64,000 bases of DNA from Rhea pennata (taxonomy: Eukaryota > Chordata > Aves > Rheiformes > Rheidae). Location: NCBI RefSeq assembly GCF_028389875.1, contig NC_084669.1:35440731-35504730 (forward strand). The letters run 5' to 3'. Both the position numbers and the translations under genes were made by a program. The stretch's first letter is position 1. Every line of letters starts with the position of its first letter. Below the pieces are notes generated by a model. That model did no database searches, was not told the origin of the DNA, and worked only from the letters and a program-made list of their open reading frames with translations. Below are positions 35,287-48,400 of this stretch, piece after piece.

Positions 35287-38099
35287 GTGAGAGCTCGGGC
35301 AAATGGCCATAGATTCTGTACATGTGAATTCCCTGGCTATAGGTGTTACTTTACTGATTCTTTAAGTGTGTATATCCAGCAAAATGCTCGTGAGGGTTTC
35401 TTTAGGCTCTAAGCCACAGTATTAAAACATGCTCTACTGTCTGGCAAATGCAATATTATGTCTTTAGAGGTATAGGCAAGATTTTAAAGTTATTGCTTTG
35501 AACATGATCAACACAAATCTGAACAGCACATTCAAAGACAAGATAATAGCCTGAAGACTGAGTGACCCAATCCCCAAACTGACCTACAAATTAAGAAATA
35601 TCCACTCAATAAGCACGAGAAACTGTCATTTATCATAACAAATCAATATTTTGCCTTTTTTTTAAAAAAAACACAGCTGTGTAAGAGCTCTACAATTACA
35701 CAATTGCATAGTTCTGGTTACACAATGAAGAAAGTGAACATAGCCTTTCTGTGGTGCTCACTATAAAAAAAATCACGTACCATGCTGAAAACTAGAGTAT
35801 TAAAAGATGTTACTCTATTTAAATGGCACAACCTCGTGTACCTTTAAATAAAGAACTTTATAGTAGTTTATTTTTATAGTAGTTTATATTTGATTTCATT
35901 AAACTTAATTTATTCCTGATAAATCAAACTTATTGTAGCATAGAGGAGTGTAATGAATTAAGATACAAGTAGAATACAAACTTCCTCAAAGGGAATAGTG
36001 CATCTTGACGCTCGGCAAGTCTTAATAGTAGCAACTCCCATACAGTGCCAAAGGAGAGAATCTGCTACTCAACAGTTTACCGCTCACAGGTTTAATAGTT
36101 GTGCACAGACTCAGAGCAAGAGTTCTTAAATGTTCCCAGGCAAATGTGGGACACACTGTTACAGTGTATGTAGTTGAAACTGCTTGTGTAGTTCTGGCCT
36201 GAGAACTCAATCTACAGTCCTGTACTAATGTGACAGATGCAATTAATGCAGGATATAGCTACTCTGATAGGACAAAAACGAGCTCTGCTTTTCCACCCGT
36301 TTGACATGCAAATAGCATTCTTCAGTGTTAATTCTGACTATGTATCAAAATGCTGACCTGACTATAGAGAGAAGTACTTTCTTTACAGATTTTTAATTAC
36401 TGTAAAATGCACTTTCCCACTGCAGTAACTGAAGATCTGACATGGAAAAAAAGTCCTATGCTTTCTTCATTATCATCATGGCTATTTTAGTTAAGCGTAG
36501 AATGGAAGGGGTTTACTTTAATTCCTCACACAATACACAGTACTACATGCAAAATGACACTTGATCCAAGAAAGCAAACGTGCACTTCCTGCCACCTGCC
36601 TTTTTCTAGTCTGGGGAAACACAAATACAATTTTTGTAGATGCCCTTCACATGGCTGTTATGACTTAACATAACTACAGCAATACAGGTATTGTCTTGAA
36701 GTATTAACATCTACTTGACACAAGAAATACAATGTCTAGTCATTAATTCTTTCACCTCTAAGACTACATTGAAAGTCTTTTACCTTATAATGTAGGTTAT
36801 GTCTGTTTTGCAACAGGGCACCTGTCTCACTGCACAGAACGAGCTAATACCTGTAAAATAATCAGGAGCATTTAGCAACACACTCACGCTCTGAAGGACC
36901 CAACCCCATTTCTAAGAGGGGGATATTAGCAAGGCCAAAATTGAAAAAAGGGCTGTCTCAGGTGACTGCTGTCCTGAGGAACGTTACTCTAGCCCTGCTC
37001 TGCCAGTGAGTTCTTAATGTGGTGTTTGGCCAATCATCCGAAATGCACCTCATCAACAAATGTCAAACTTTTCAAATTTCCACTAAGAAGAGCGTAGTAT
37101 CTGTTGCTGAAGCTGAGGAAACATTTGCAGGAATGTGAAGTAATTGCCACAGCAACTCTTGTCTTTGAAGGGTAGTTACTATTGACTAAGGATGTTTAAA
37201 GCTCTCTAGTACATCCAAATTTTGGCACTGAAAACTAGCACACGTTCAGTAAATATGTTTTGGATTTTCTCAGAGCCCCTTATCTACACAATGAGGCTAC
37301 TACTCATCTCAGATTAATCCCTATTTTGATAAAAAATTCAACATAGCAAAATCCACAAAAAATTCCATAGAGAAATGAAAAAAACATGTATATGTATGTA
37401 CAGTCCTGAGTTTAGATGTGCACTAAATTGGGCTTAGATCTACAAATGGAGAATAAAAAATAAACGTTTAAGTATCATTCAAACAAACACCATTAATTGC
37501 TTAAAGAACTGAGCAAGAGGTCCATTGAAAAAAACAGCATGTGATCATGTAATAATACACAAGGAAAGAAGCAAGAAAGACAGCTTTACATTAGTTATTT
37601 CCTCATTTTTTAGTATTTGCCTTTGCAACCTTGGTGTTTCATAATTGTAAAAGTGTTTTACATTACCTGGTGAAATGAAGGCTTTTTTTTCCCCTCTCTT
37701 TTCTTTCTTCCATGTGAAATAAAACTGAGTTGCTTTAATATTTGTTGGTTTCTTGTCTTTCACAACAGGGAGAGTTTGCCAGTCAGGTAACAATGTTGAA
37801 AAAGACGAAATACAGGCTGCACACAAAGAAGTTACTAGAGGTTATACTGCATCAGAAAGCTGTGAAAACACACAGTGTTACGGAAAGAATGCTTTTAGCC
37901 ATTCGACTGCTTTGTATTATATGTACATCTACTGCCAGTACAATAACTACATGTATTAAAGTTTATTACAATGAATGACTTTTCCTGCTTTAAAGTGAGA
38001 TCTCAGTATCCTAGCTGTACTCTTGATTTAATACATGCAGAAGTTATCCTCTCCTTGAAGAAGTATGCATGATGCAAGCATCCATACACATCAACCAAG

Positions 38100-39273
38100 A
38101 AAAGTTTTCATTCAAGTCTTTTATTATAGCTTGAATTGTTTTCACTGCATTTAAAAATCTAAAAAAAATAAATATTTGTTTCACAGCTGCAAGTCACATA
38201 TGCATTAACACCACAAACAATCTGGAACTTAACCAGAGGAGGAAAGTCAAATCCAAAAGTATTCAGCTCAGCACAATTGTCTCAGGGCAATTATACTAAA
38301 AATAAACTTTAAGAAAAGGGGTGGGGTGTGTTAAAGAGTTATTTCAAATGCATTTATCTGGAAAACAGTGAAAATTCTATTAGAAACCATAATCCACGCT
38401 TTCAGCATTTAAAAAATAAACATTTAACTTCTTGACAGTAACATCTGTCTGATGCATCTTTTGCTCTTAAGTTGTATTCTTGACCCATGGCTACAGAGGT
38501 TCCCATTGGTAAGTTAACCTCTTTTTTGTGTCCACATAATTATAGAATCAGTCTTTAAAAATAAAAGTGTAAGAAGTCACCTTGTCCATCCATATATTAT
38601 AAAAGCCATTATTTGCCGTTTTGTACCAGCACTAAGAGATTGCTTCACGGAAATCATTGGATTGTACATTCTGAAGATGAATGTCTTAAGCAATCATTTC
38701 CATTATTAAGGTTCTTAAAAGAAACCAGAAAAATATATCTTCAGAAATCAGAGTAGTCACTTTCTTGTTAAAAGCCATAAAATAAGCTCATATTCAATTA
38801 CAAGCAATAGAAACCATACTGCTATTGGAACATAATTATTTTATCACAAAAAATTTATTATTTACAAAATGAAAAGTTATCAAGTAGATTTATCAGGGAA
38901 AGAGTTAAACGTTCTTAGTCAGTGATTTGAAAGATGTAGGCAAGTCTCTCATGCACTCACACATCCAATTATTTGTAGAAGGTGAAATGTTAAGTCATGT
39001 TAGTGAAGCTTGACTTTCATTCACAATACTCTCATTTTTATTGTAAGATGGCAAAAAACACATGGTTCTGTACAAGAATGGATGTATTAAGACAGTTCTT
39101 CATTTTTGTAAGTACTTTTTGGCTCCCATGAATATCCATACCACTGAACATTTTGCAAATAATCAGTTATATTATCATCTCCATCATTTAATCCACTGAA
39201 TTTACCACCACAAGAAAGACAAAAGAAAGTTAGTTTAATGATCCCGCATTACACAGAACTCTCATTTCTGAAG
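38100..39273 (-). other. HERC4: HERC4 3' UTR
   Basis: AT-rich sequence between the HERC4 stop codon (39276-39274) and the likely poly(A) signal at 38120-38125. The far end is inferred from that signal. Confidence 0.6.
38120..38125 (-). promoter_or_regulatory. HERC4: HERC4 poly(A) signal
   Basis: TTTATT on the plus strand, AATAAA on the HERC4 strand, about 1.15 kb after the stop codon. A TG-rich element (TTGATGTGTATGG) follows at the expected distance. A second AATAAA in the same direction lies further on at 37962-37967. Confidence 0.55.
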
Positions 39274-39482
39274 TTATACTAAACTGAAACCTTCATAGTG
39301 ATCTATAGCCTGAATCAACTTAGATTTTAGGGTTTCTTTATCTGTGTATTTTGGAAGATCAAGAAGATTAAAGCAAGTGTGAGCTACTGGAAGATAACCT
39401 TCTCCACCTCCTGTTGGTTGGATGACTAGTTTAAGACACTTCATTCCAAGAATTGGAATACGATCACTGCCTGTCAGAAACA
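39274..39482 (-). CDS. HERC4: HERC4 last coding exon, residues 989-1057, with catalytic cysteine
   Basis: Encodes [60 protein letters not shown] and HYEGFSLV, then a stop. The HECT C-lobe has the ubiquitin-accepting cysteine in HTCFNLL at codon 39375-39373 (human Cys1025), and the usual aromatic-rich end. Acceptor CTTGACAG. Confidence 0.97.
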
Positions 39483-42400
39483 CTGTCAAGAAAAAACAAA
39501 CAAAAGTCCTGAAGGTAGTTTAAGGCTAATACTGTATATCCCATACACCACAGTTCTAATCATTACTTGCATTTTTTCAATTATTCTAACAATGGTTTCA
39601 CATTGAAGTTATTCAGATAAATTGGAAAAACAGGAAGCAATGGCTTTATTTGCTCTCCATCTTGCATATAGAAACACTTAACTGTGACACAACAAGGATA
39701 AATAAAGGAAAACATTTTAGCAAGTGAGGCCAAATAGTTGATAAGAAGTATAAAGTTTTTCTTGTATTATGATGTATTATTTAAAAATTATACCACTACC
39801 ACATTTGCAATTATCTTGTAAAGACAGAACGTGATTTTCAATGATCTCCTGAACTGGAAACAAATCTCTGATCTACTCTCAGCAACAGCTCATTCACAGG
39901 AAACTTGCAAAACTTTCTCTTTCCCTGTACACCTTTCCTCTCCTATGGGTAATTTAGTATTTACAATCAATTGTACCTCCGTATTTCTACCTATGTGCAA
40001 TGTAACTACTGGACAATGTGAACCTGATGCCAAAACACAGAAAACTCCTAATCATCAGGTAAGTGACACTAGCAATTTGGGTTCCTGTTTTGTTGCTTAA
40101 AAAAAATTGTTTTGATTTAATGTGATCTTATAAATCCCCCACATTAAGATTTATTTAAGGCAACCTCCCAAATCACAGACAAGCTCGTAATCAGTTTCCT
40201 CTACTGTTACTTTCCCCTCCATGTAAAATTATTCACATTATTATAGAGAAGCACTTAAAGTTCAACCTCTCTCAGAATGAATCTAAGACCACAGCAATCT
40301 TGGTAATTTACCAATTTCTGCAAAAAAACATTAAATACTCACACAGAAACTGTTTTTTCTTCTCCAAGGACAACTCATGAAAAACCTCCCAGAATATTTT
40401 AATTGTAGGATGGTCTGCCCAGTATTCTCCCTTGTATTCCGTATTCTAAAATGAACAGAAGATGAGGTTATTCCTCCTGGATAGAACTAGTAGGATAATC
40501 TGAAACATCTGACAATAAAGCAGAAGGGATGTGGTTTGTATAAAGGGATCCTCCATCATAAGTGATTTATATTACTGTTTTCCTTAGTGAGTTGTATGCA
40601 AAATCCTAAGCTTCGGCCTCATCACAAAGCCTACCCAGTTAACTACACATATGCATTTATGAACGCAACTCCAAATAAGCATCAAATGAGACCTCACTAT
40701 AAAATATATATATGGATATTATCGCTTGTTCAGCTTTTCAGTCTGACTTTGACTATGAAGACAGGTGCATGTAGACCAAAGCATTTTCAATCCCAATAAA
40801 ATTACAAAATAAAGTCTGAGTTTCAGCTACCAAAGATTTTTTTAAAACAGGTTCATTTTTGTTTACTTTTCCCCTTCTAACAAAATATACTGTATACAGC
40901 TGCCTTTCAGTTCAATGCAATTTTTCTTCCTTTCTCTTCCTCCAAATCCAACTGCCTTCAGAAACTAGAATAGAAAACTAAGTAGGAAGGCAAATAATAT
41001 TTTAGTGTCTTCATTCACTGACAGTAATTAAAAATCTTCAATTATGCAGTCAACCCAATAAAGGCTGAAAAATCACATTAACCACATACTAATGGAGAAA
41101 ACAGGGCTAGAAAGCACACTTCAGATATTTTGCTTTTGCATCTTGAAATTAAGAAAATACATGAAAAATTGCTAACAATGGCTTTACCTTCTCCAACTCT
41201 TTCCAATCATAATTTGTGTTCCCAATCACCATTGCCTGCAACTCACTGGGCTGAAAGAGCTGAAGAACTTTGCCTCCACATACTTTGTGGAAGCCTGCAT
41301 GGAATGCACTGAATAAGGATGCCACAGATTTATTGAAGATGTAATCCACATATGCATCTACAAAATCTTGCCTGTTCGAAAGAAGAAAAAAGTAGTCATG
41401 TTAAAAAACATGTCCTATCAAAAAAACAGTAATCACTTAAGTATAAAACAGAGCATAGCAAATCAGGTTAAAAAAATTCTAACATATTGTATTATGACTC
41501 ATGTTGCAGATATAGTTAGGATAATTTGAATGAAAATGGCACAAAAATTACATTTTTTTTCTAAAACAGAATCTGCAGTGTGCAACAGATAGAACAGCAA
41601 CAGTTGATGTTATTTATTGCAGGTACTATGAACATTTCTTGTTTGAAGGCATTGTAGTGAATCAGACTGAATGACAACAGGCTTGAAGGCTTGAATTCCA
41701 TGCAGTGCTCTGAAACTGATTAGTCAAAAGCACTGCTGTACTTTTTTAATTAAAAGGATTACCATGTATGTACTCAAAATGCCAATTAGCTTCAAAGGGA
41801 ATGTGGAGTACTACACAGTAAAGAGATTAGGGCAAAGGAGCTAAGCTATTGAGAAATAAACCACTATTTGTACTTCAACACAACGAGTTCTCGTATCTTT
41901 TTGGAAACATTCATCTTCTTCCATAGTAGCTAAGGAGATCACTAAAATTCATTGATGTGATAAAATAGCTATGACTATGATTACCAAAAAAAAGTTTAGT
42001 TAACAAGTTGGCATCAGAGTGACTTCAGTGATATGGCTTCAGAGTGACCTTCTTTGTGGAAATTTGTAGCATTTGAATAGCATCACAAATAAAGATTCAT
42101 CTGAACATGTTTTGATGATGTATTTATTGAGTTGAACTGAAAATACTGGAAATGAAAGACAGTGTGATTCAACACTCTTTGATCAGCATCCAATGAGATC
42201 TATACTAGGCATGCTATATAACTAGTGGAAAGACAAGTAACTTGGGTATACTCACAGTGAAGGTAAAGTGTTCTCTAGACAAATTCATAATTCATAACCT
42301 ACTTAGCATTATTATACTCTGTACTAACATTATTGAGACTGAATTAAAGCACCATGGATAATTTGAATCTTGAGAAACAGGAACGCTTCATTGCTGCAAG

Positions 42401-45400
42401 ACAGCTAGTGAGATCACTGTGGCATACATTCTAAGGGCACACTAAAGCTTTTTCATGTTTGAACTCTAACTTTACAGTCACTCTGCAACAGAACATTACA
42501 CCACCACCTGAGAAATCAGAAGCTAGGGTTTTTTTTAAGATAAAACACCACAGATCCTCAGCTATCAGACAAGGATAAAAGCAACTATAGGTGGTGACTG
42601 CAGTTGTGGCATGGTACCAGCATCGTAAGAAAAGTAGGTTATTGGGCATTTTCTTTCCCTGAAGTACACTGAGTCTTGTCCTTACACTTGGAGCTGCAAC
42701 CCCATGTCTGTCTTTCAGTAATGAAAAGTCAGGACAGAGTCACCCCATTATGGGAGCCACCGCATACAGCTATGCTTGTGTTTGAGACCTTCAATCTTCT
42801 CTCATCCTCTTTCATCTACAGCAGACCTAGTTACAGGAAAAATTGCCCAAAACACAGAAACAAGGATAGGCAGGAACATGTTCAGAGGCACATTTTCTCT
42901 CTTATTCCTACAATACACAGCCATGCGATCTGTTCTCAGAGTATGTCCTCTCTGTTTACTTCTCCCTGAAGACAGAATCAAAAGTACAGAGAAGACAGGG
43001 AAATGAAAGAACAGACAGAAACAAATAAGAGGAATGGACAGAGAAAATCGGTAAGAACCCTGCAAAATGGGACAACTGTGCCACCAGGCACACACACCAT
43101 CCATTCGCCAAATGCGGAAAGGAAACAAAGCGTGGAGGAGGCTACTCTGTAAACAGAAACAACAGAATCCATGGTGTGTGTGTGGGGGGGGGGGAACATT
43201 CCTCATATTAATTTTACAATGACGCTAGCTAACATTAGACTAAGTTACTTGCTCTACAAGTAAACCAAACCTTCCCTGAAATTCTATTTTAATTATGTAG
43301 AGCTGCTACACAAATGTATGAGGATGAAGTTTTCACTTTTACTCAGTAAATTTTAATTAAAGTACAACTTCCTGCAAAACCACAGCCATTTTCGTCTTAC
43401 AGAATTAAGACAATGTAGTCAAAACGAGCCCTAAAGAAGTCAAGGCAAAAAAGAAATACTACACCTCTTGAGAAGAATTACGTAGTCTCTCAACAGCTGG
43501 CACATTCATAAACACAAAAGCTGTTTTAACAATACACGTGAGAATGGCTTGGAAAAACAGCCAAAGTAGCCTTCCCTCCAACACTACTGTAACAACTTGG
43601 CTAAGTATGTTTATAACAGCCCAGTTACATGGCCAAAGCAGACAGTAACACTGACCTACCCTGTGCCCCATTACACTCACCTATTTTGTTTGACTACAGG
43701 AATGTCAGCACCATTAGGAACAAGCTCTTTAATTTCTGTTGTACCAAAATTTTCCACAGTGATCTATTTAAAACAAACAAAAAATACAGATTTTATTTAC
43801 TATCAGAGGACTTCTTCCCTCCACATAGCTAGGAGCAATATGAAGGGCACACACTGATCTTAACACAAGTAGAAAATGCTAAAATTCATAGGAATCAGCA
43901 GCTGATGTTTTTTTTCCTCACAAATTCAATCAGAGACAGTAGTAAGAGACTGTAAAACTTGCTGAAAAATACTTTAAACAGCAACATTTAAAACTTACAG
44001 TAAAATTAAGACAAAATGCTTCCTCTATGTCATCCTCTGGATAGTCCAGTAACTGTTGCATACCCCTGCAAAATGAATTACAAAGTATTTTTAGTAGTGA
44101 GAAGAAAGATTAACTTAAGTTTCTGAAGTTTGCTTTATGTTTTGATAACTCGGGGTGGGAGGAGAAAAAAAATCTCTACTGTTACATTCAAATTATTAGC
44201 TGACCAATTGCATCTTATAGTGCAGTGGTGGGAAATTTCAAGTAACTCATGCTGCTTTTAAACTATGGTAAGTAGAGGTTTTAGAAGACAAACAACTATT
44301 ACATTCACTGTTGTTTGTGGAGTTAGTTCCTTTTGAGTTGATTCTCCAGATTCAAAAAGAAGATTCATATTCTAGCTTCTGACTATTGGATTCCCAAGAC
44401 AGAGGCGGCTAAGTCTTAACAGCCAGTGATGGGCTTTTCCATTAACCTGTTCAGTTTCTCCTTGAACCTACAAAAACTCAGCATGCACAACACTAAGGCA
44501 ATCAAACCTCCACTTCGCCACCTCCTCCATTTGAACCTCCTATTAGCTCTATTCAAATCCCTACTTAAGTGTAGATATTTAAGCATGCATTTATTCATGA
44601 AATAAGCAAATACATTGCCTCATTAGACTAAATAAGCTGTTCAGAACTTTGCTCATACTTATGCTTATAAAATTAATGGTTGAAATTCTTTTTTTTTTTT
44701 TAATTTTCAAAAATTTCCCTGAATTCTTGTAGAATAATAAACAGAAGATACAAAGATTGAAAACTAAGCACTTAAAAGTGAGTGCTTAACAATAGCATGA
44801 ATCCTATCTCAGATGGCATAATGGCTGCAAGTTACTTAAAGCTATTTATCCTGTTAATACAAATACTAAACATTAAATATTTCCTTTAATCTTTAGAAGA
44901 GCGTTGAATTAAAATTCCTAGAATTACTCATCCTTCCTTCCTGCTTACCTGCCAACATCTGGCATCAACTCTTTTAAGTCATCCAGGGATGGCTTCTTAT
45001 TCAATAGCTTTTTGTACAAAGCCAATGGGAAATGAAGGTCTACGATAGTAAAATTATATATTGCTAGCCCACAGACAACACCAATCAAATGAAACAAGTC
45101 ACTGTCTTCAAAGGTCTAAGAACAGAAAGGAGACAATTCAAATAACTTAAAACTAGTAAGTTACTTCAACTTTATAGAGTTCAGAAAAAAATACAGTGAA
45201 TTATAATTTAAATACACTCCATTTATGTTTTCCATAAATAGATATATAACTATTAGTACCGGAAAAAACAAAATGAAGTTTTAACCAGTTGTGTGAGAGA
45301 TCAGAATAGAGAAAAAGGATTCTTCCTACTCCTAAAACCAATAAATAAAACCAGTAACACCCAAAACCAAAAAACACACCCAGACACTGGCAGCAGAAAA

Positions 45401-48400
45401 TGTGTTTTGAGTACTGCATGTTGCTAAAAGTACTACAATAAGATTGTTTTTGCCAGTGACTTGTCATTACTCTATTAATTTATTAAATGTTTAGGATAAT
45501 CACTTTTTTTTTTTAATGAAGATGATTATGAGCTCATCATTGACCCCCTTGGACTTGCTAGCTAAGGCACAATATACAAACGCGGGAGTTTTGTGCATTC
45601 AGGTACTGGCGACATACATTCATACCGGTGACACCCCAGTCAGTGTTGGCCTCTGAGAAGCAACTGAAAAGTCAATGATCAAAACTTTTACACAAGTATG
45701 ATCAGATCACTGCATACAAAAAGGATCTAAAAGTATGACCGAATACAGAAAGAACTGTTCAATATGCTACTTCCACTATTTTTATGTGCCACTCCAATTT
45801 TTATTTCTGCTCTTGGAATCAGCATATTTTGGCTGGCATTTCTTCCAACCAAACTTGTCTAAGCTGGGGACAACTGGTAAGTACAATGTGGAGGTCAAAA
45901 AAAATTTTTTTTGATGTAACAACAAAAATAAACATCTTTTCAGATTAATTATTTCAGCTTCTCCTCCTCCAAAAACCCTACCATAAACTACTAAATACAT
46001 ATTTTGTTAGCATAAACACTTCAAAGTAAAGAAAAAAAAAATTTCAATCACTGCAGAGTGGACCCTACCTTATCAGAGAACCAGATCAGTCTAGACTCTT
46101 CATAATATCTGAACATGCCATATTTGGGATCTAGCAGTTCCCTCATGATAAGTAAAAAAAATTCTTTGCGAACACCTCCAGCATCAACAGCTTCTTCCCC
46201 TACAAAAATAACCTGAAACACACTTCAGTTAGCACAGAATCTTAAAAATGGAATGTGAAGCAAATTTATTTGAAAAATATTCTTAATTACTTGCACCTGT
46301 CAGTGAAAGAGACTTGTAGCAATATATACTGATAATACCTTAAGTGGTTTCTTGTAGTCTACATTCTTTGTTTTCCTTAGGACTTCCACAGCATCTCCTA
46401 CAATATTGTCTCTTCGCACCATTAAGATCAGGCATGGGTTCACAGATTCAAACACTGGCAGAAAGAGAGAGGATAAATTCTGCCTGTGAGCCTGATCAAC
46501 CGCCATCTGGGAAAAATAAAAGTGAAAGCGTTAGTAGGTAATATTACATGCCTGTCAACAGTAAAGTCAGTCCATCTGTCTTGCTTAAAGGGAGGGGAGA
46601 CATGAATGGGGATATCCATCATGGGAGCTAAAGAACTTGCCAAATTTTCTTCCTATTTCTTTTAATCTCAAGGAACCTATTTTCCTTTTCCCATTATCCT
46701 CATCAACGCTAAAATTCAGGCAGGTCTTGGAATGTAGCTCTTGACACTCCAATCAAAATATGAAATAACAGAAGGAAGAAAAAAAAATACTACACACTGT
46801 CTAACAAAGAGTAATGTGCATAATATAAATCTGGCATGAAAGCAGCCATTAAGAAGTGATTCAGAAAGAAAAATGATTTTTCATCTATCAACTATTTCTT
46901 CTTTGAGTTAATTCTTCATTACAGTTCAAAAATAAAGTTGTGTTGCAAGCATTCTGAATAAAGTATACAACTCTTAAAAGTTTAAGTGTAATATTATTAA
47001 ATACCATTTGTTAATAGAAACTTCCAATGAGAACATTTCCCTTTACAATTCATCACATGTTGATATCAACTCTAAATATGTATTTCAAAAAGGCAAAAGA
47101 AACTATGAATTACAGAAGCAAGCTATTGTTTTTCTACCACAGTCCACTACACGAGCATTATTCTGCCTAACTTCAGATTCAGAACATCAACTTTTATTAC
47201 TTTAAACATTACAAACCAGGAAGGAGAAGTTTCTGCAGTAGAGCTGGAACACTTATTGCTATTACTTTTACAGCAGCCTCCCTTCATTCTTTCTTTCCTT
47301 TTATAAGAATAGGCTTTATTATCCCTTACAGCAACTGAACAGATACGGATTATAGAAAACACCAAACACTGAACAAAAAATAGCCCACCACATCACATGT
47401 TCTCAGTACTGTATAGAGAATCATGAAAACACATAAGAGACTCAATGACCTTACAGTCGTCTAGGGTATCTAACCAATAAGAGATGTGCATTACGATACA
47501 CAGTGGTTAGTATTAGGTATCTTATTCCTAGGAAAGTCCTTAAGTTAAAATGGAACTGAACAAATTAAGAGTAACACATAATTGCATTTAACAGGGAAAG
47601 AGCCCAAAACTACTGCCATCTGCAAGACTTATCAGAGCAGGAAATCTACGCCTGCTATCCCGTGACGCATTTAAAATTTTTTTCAAGGTAAGCCTCTTCA
47701 CTGCCTTGCCGACACTCAATAGATTTCAGACTTTAGTAGCGTTTTGAAGGTGGCATGACAGATAAAATCAGAGATTAGGGGTGCAGTAAATATTCAAGTG
47801 TAGCCAATATGTTGCCTCTCAGAGGTACGATACAACCAGTCTTGAGAACAGCATCAACTCCCAGGCCCCATCAGGATGAGAAATTAAAAGTAACAGAAAC
47901 TAGCTGCTCCCTCTAACAAGATACCTTAACTTCCAGCTCCTGACTTTACACTGGCCTTACCACGTTATTTAAAACTCAGCTTTTTAAAAATATGTATAGA
48001 TACAAGCACACACATATACACATGTGCACACGCACACACACACACATTATTTTTGTTTGTTTTAAACATCTGTAGTATAGTTTGCTAATACCTGGAAGAC
48101 AACATCTAGTTAATGAACGGAAAAAAGTTCCTTAGAAATTTATATAATTGCTTAATGGTCTAGCTTCAAATCTCAAATCCACAAAACCACCAGCTCCTAT
48201 TTTGTACATACCCAGAGAGAAAAATTAGATCTCATGCTTATGAAGAAGAAATTACACTGAATTAGAAAAAAAATCTAAAACAAACAAACAAAAAGACCCA
48301 GAGCATTAAGAGGAACGCTTACCTGCATCTGTATGACTGCATCTGTTTGCAAAAGAGTTGTCTTTGCTTGGGCATCAAATACAAATGGGTATGTGCAAAT

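Larger units (their letters stand above)
30536..38100. other. Spacer between the convergent SIRT1 and HERC4 3' ends
   Basis: About 7.5 kb with no supported gene. It holds homopolymer runs (30643-30669, 32137-32160, 32891-32913, 35266-35286). The stretch 31.7-33.8 kb is less AT-rich and has open frames of up to 166 codons on both strands, interrupted by or reading through the A-runs; none resembles a known protein. No CR1 3' end or LTR was recognised. Confidence 0.6.

Noticed and set aside
37750-37790. Exon-like 18-base block between an ACAACAG acceptor and a CAG|GTAACA donor on the plus strand
   Set aside because: It lies in the spacer beyond both gene ends, with no neighbouring exon to join; short AG...GT pairs like this are common by chance.
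42802-43206. 134-codon minus-strand frame in a HERC4 intron
   Set aside because: Cys/Phe/His-rich translation including a microsatellite, overlapped by plus-strand frames and without an exon counterpart in HERC4.
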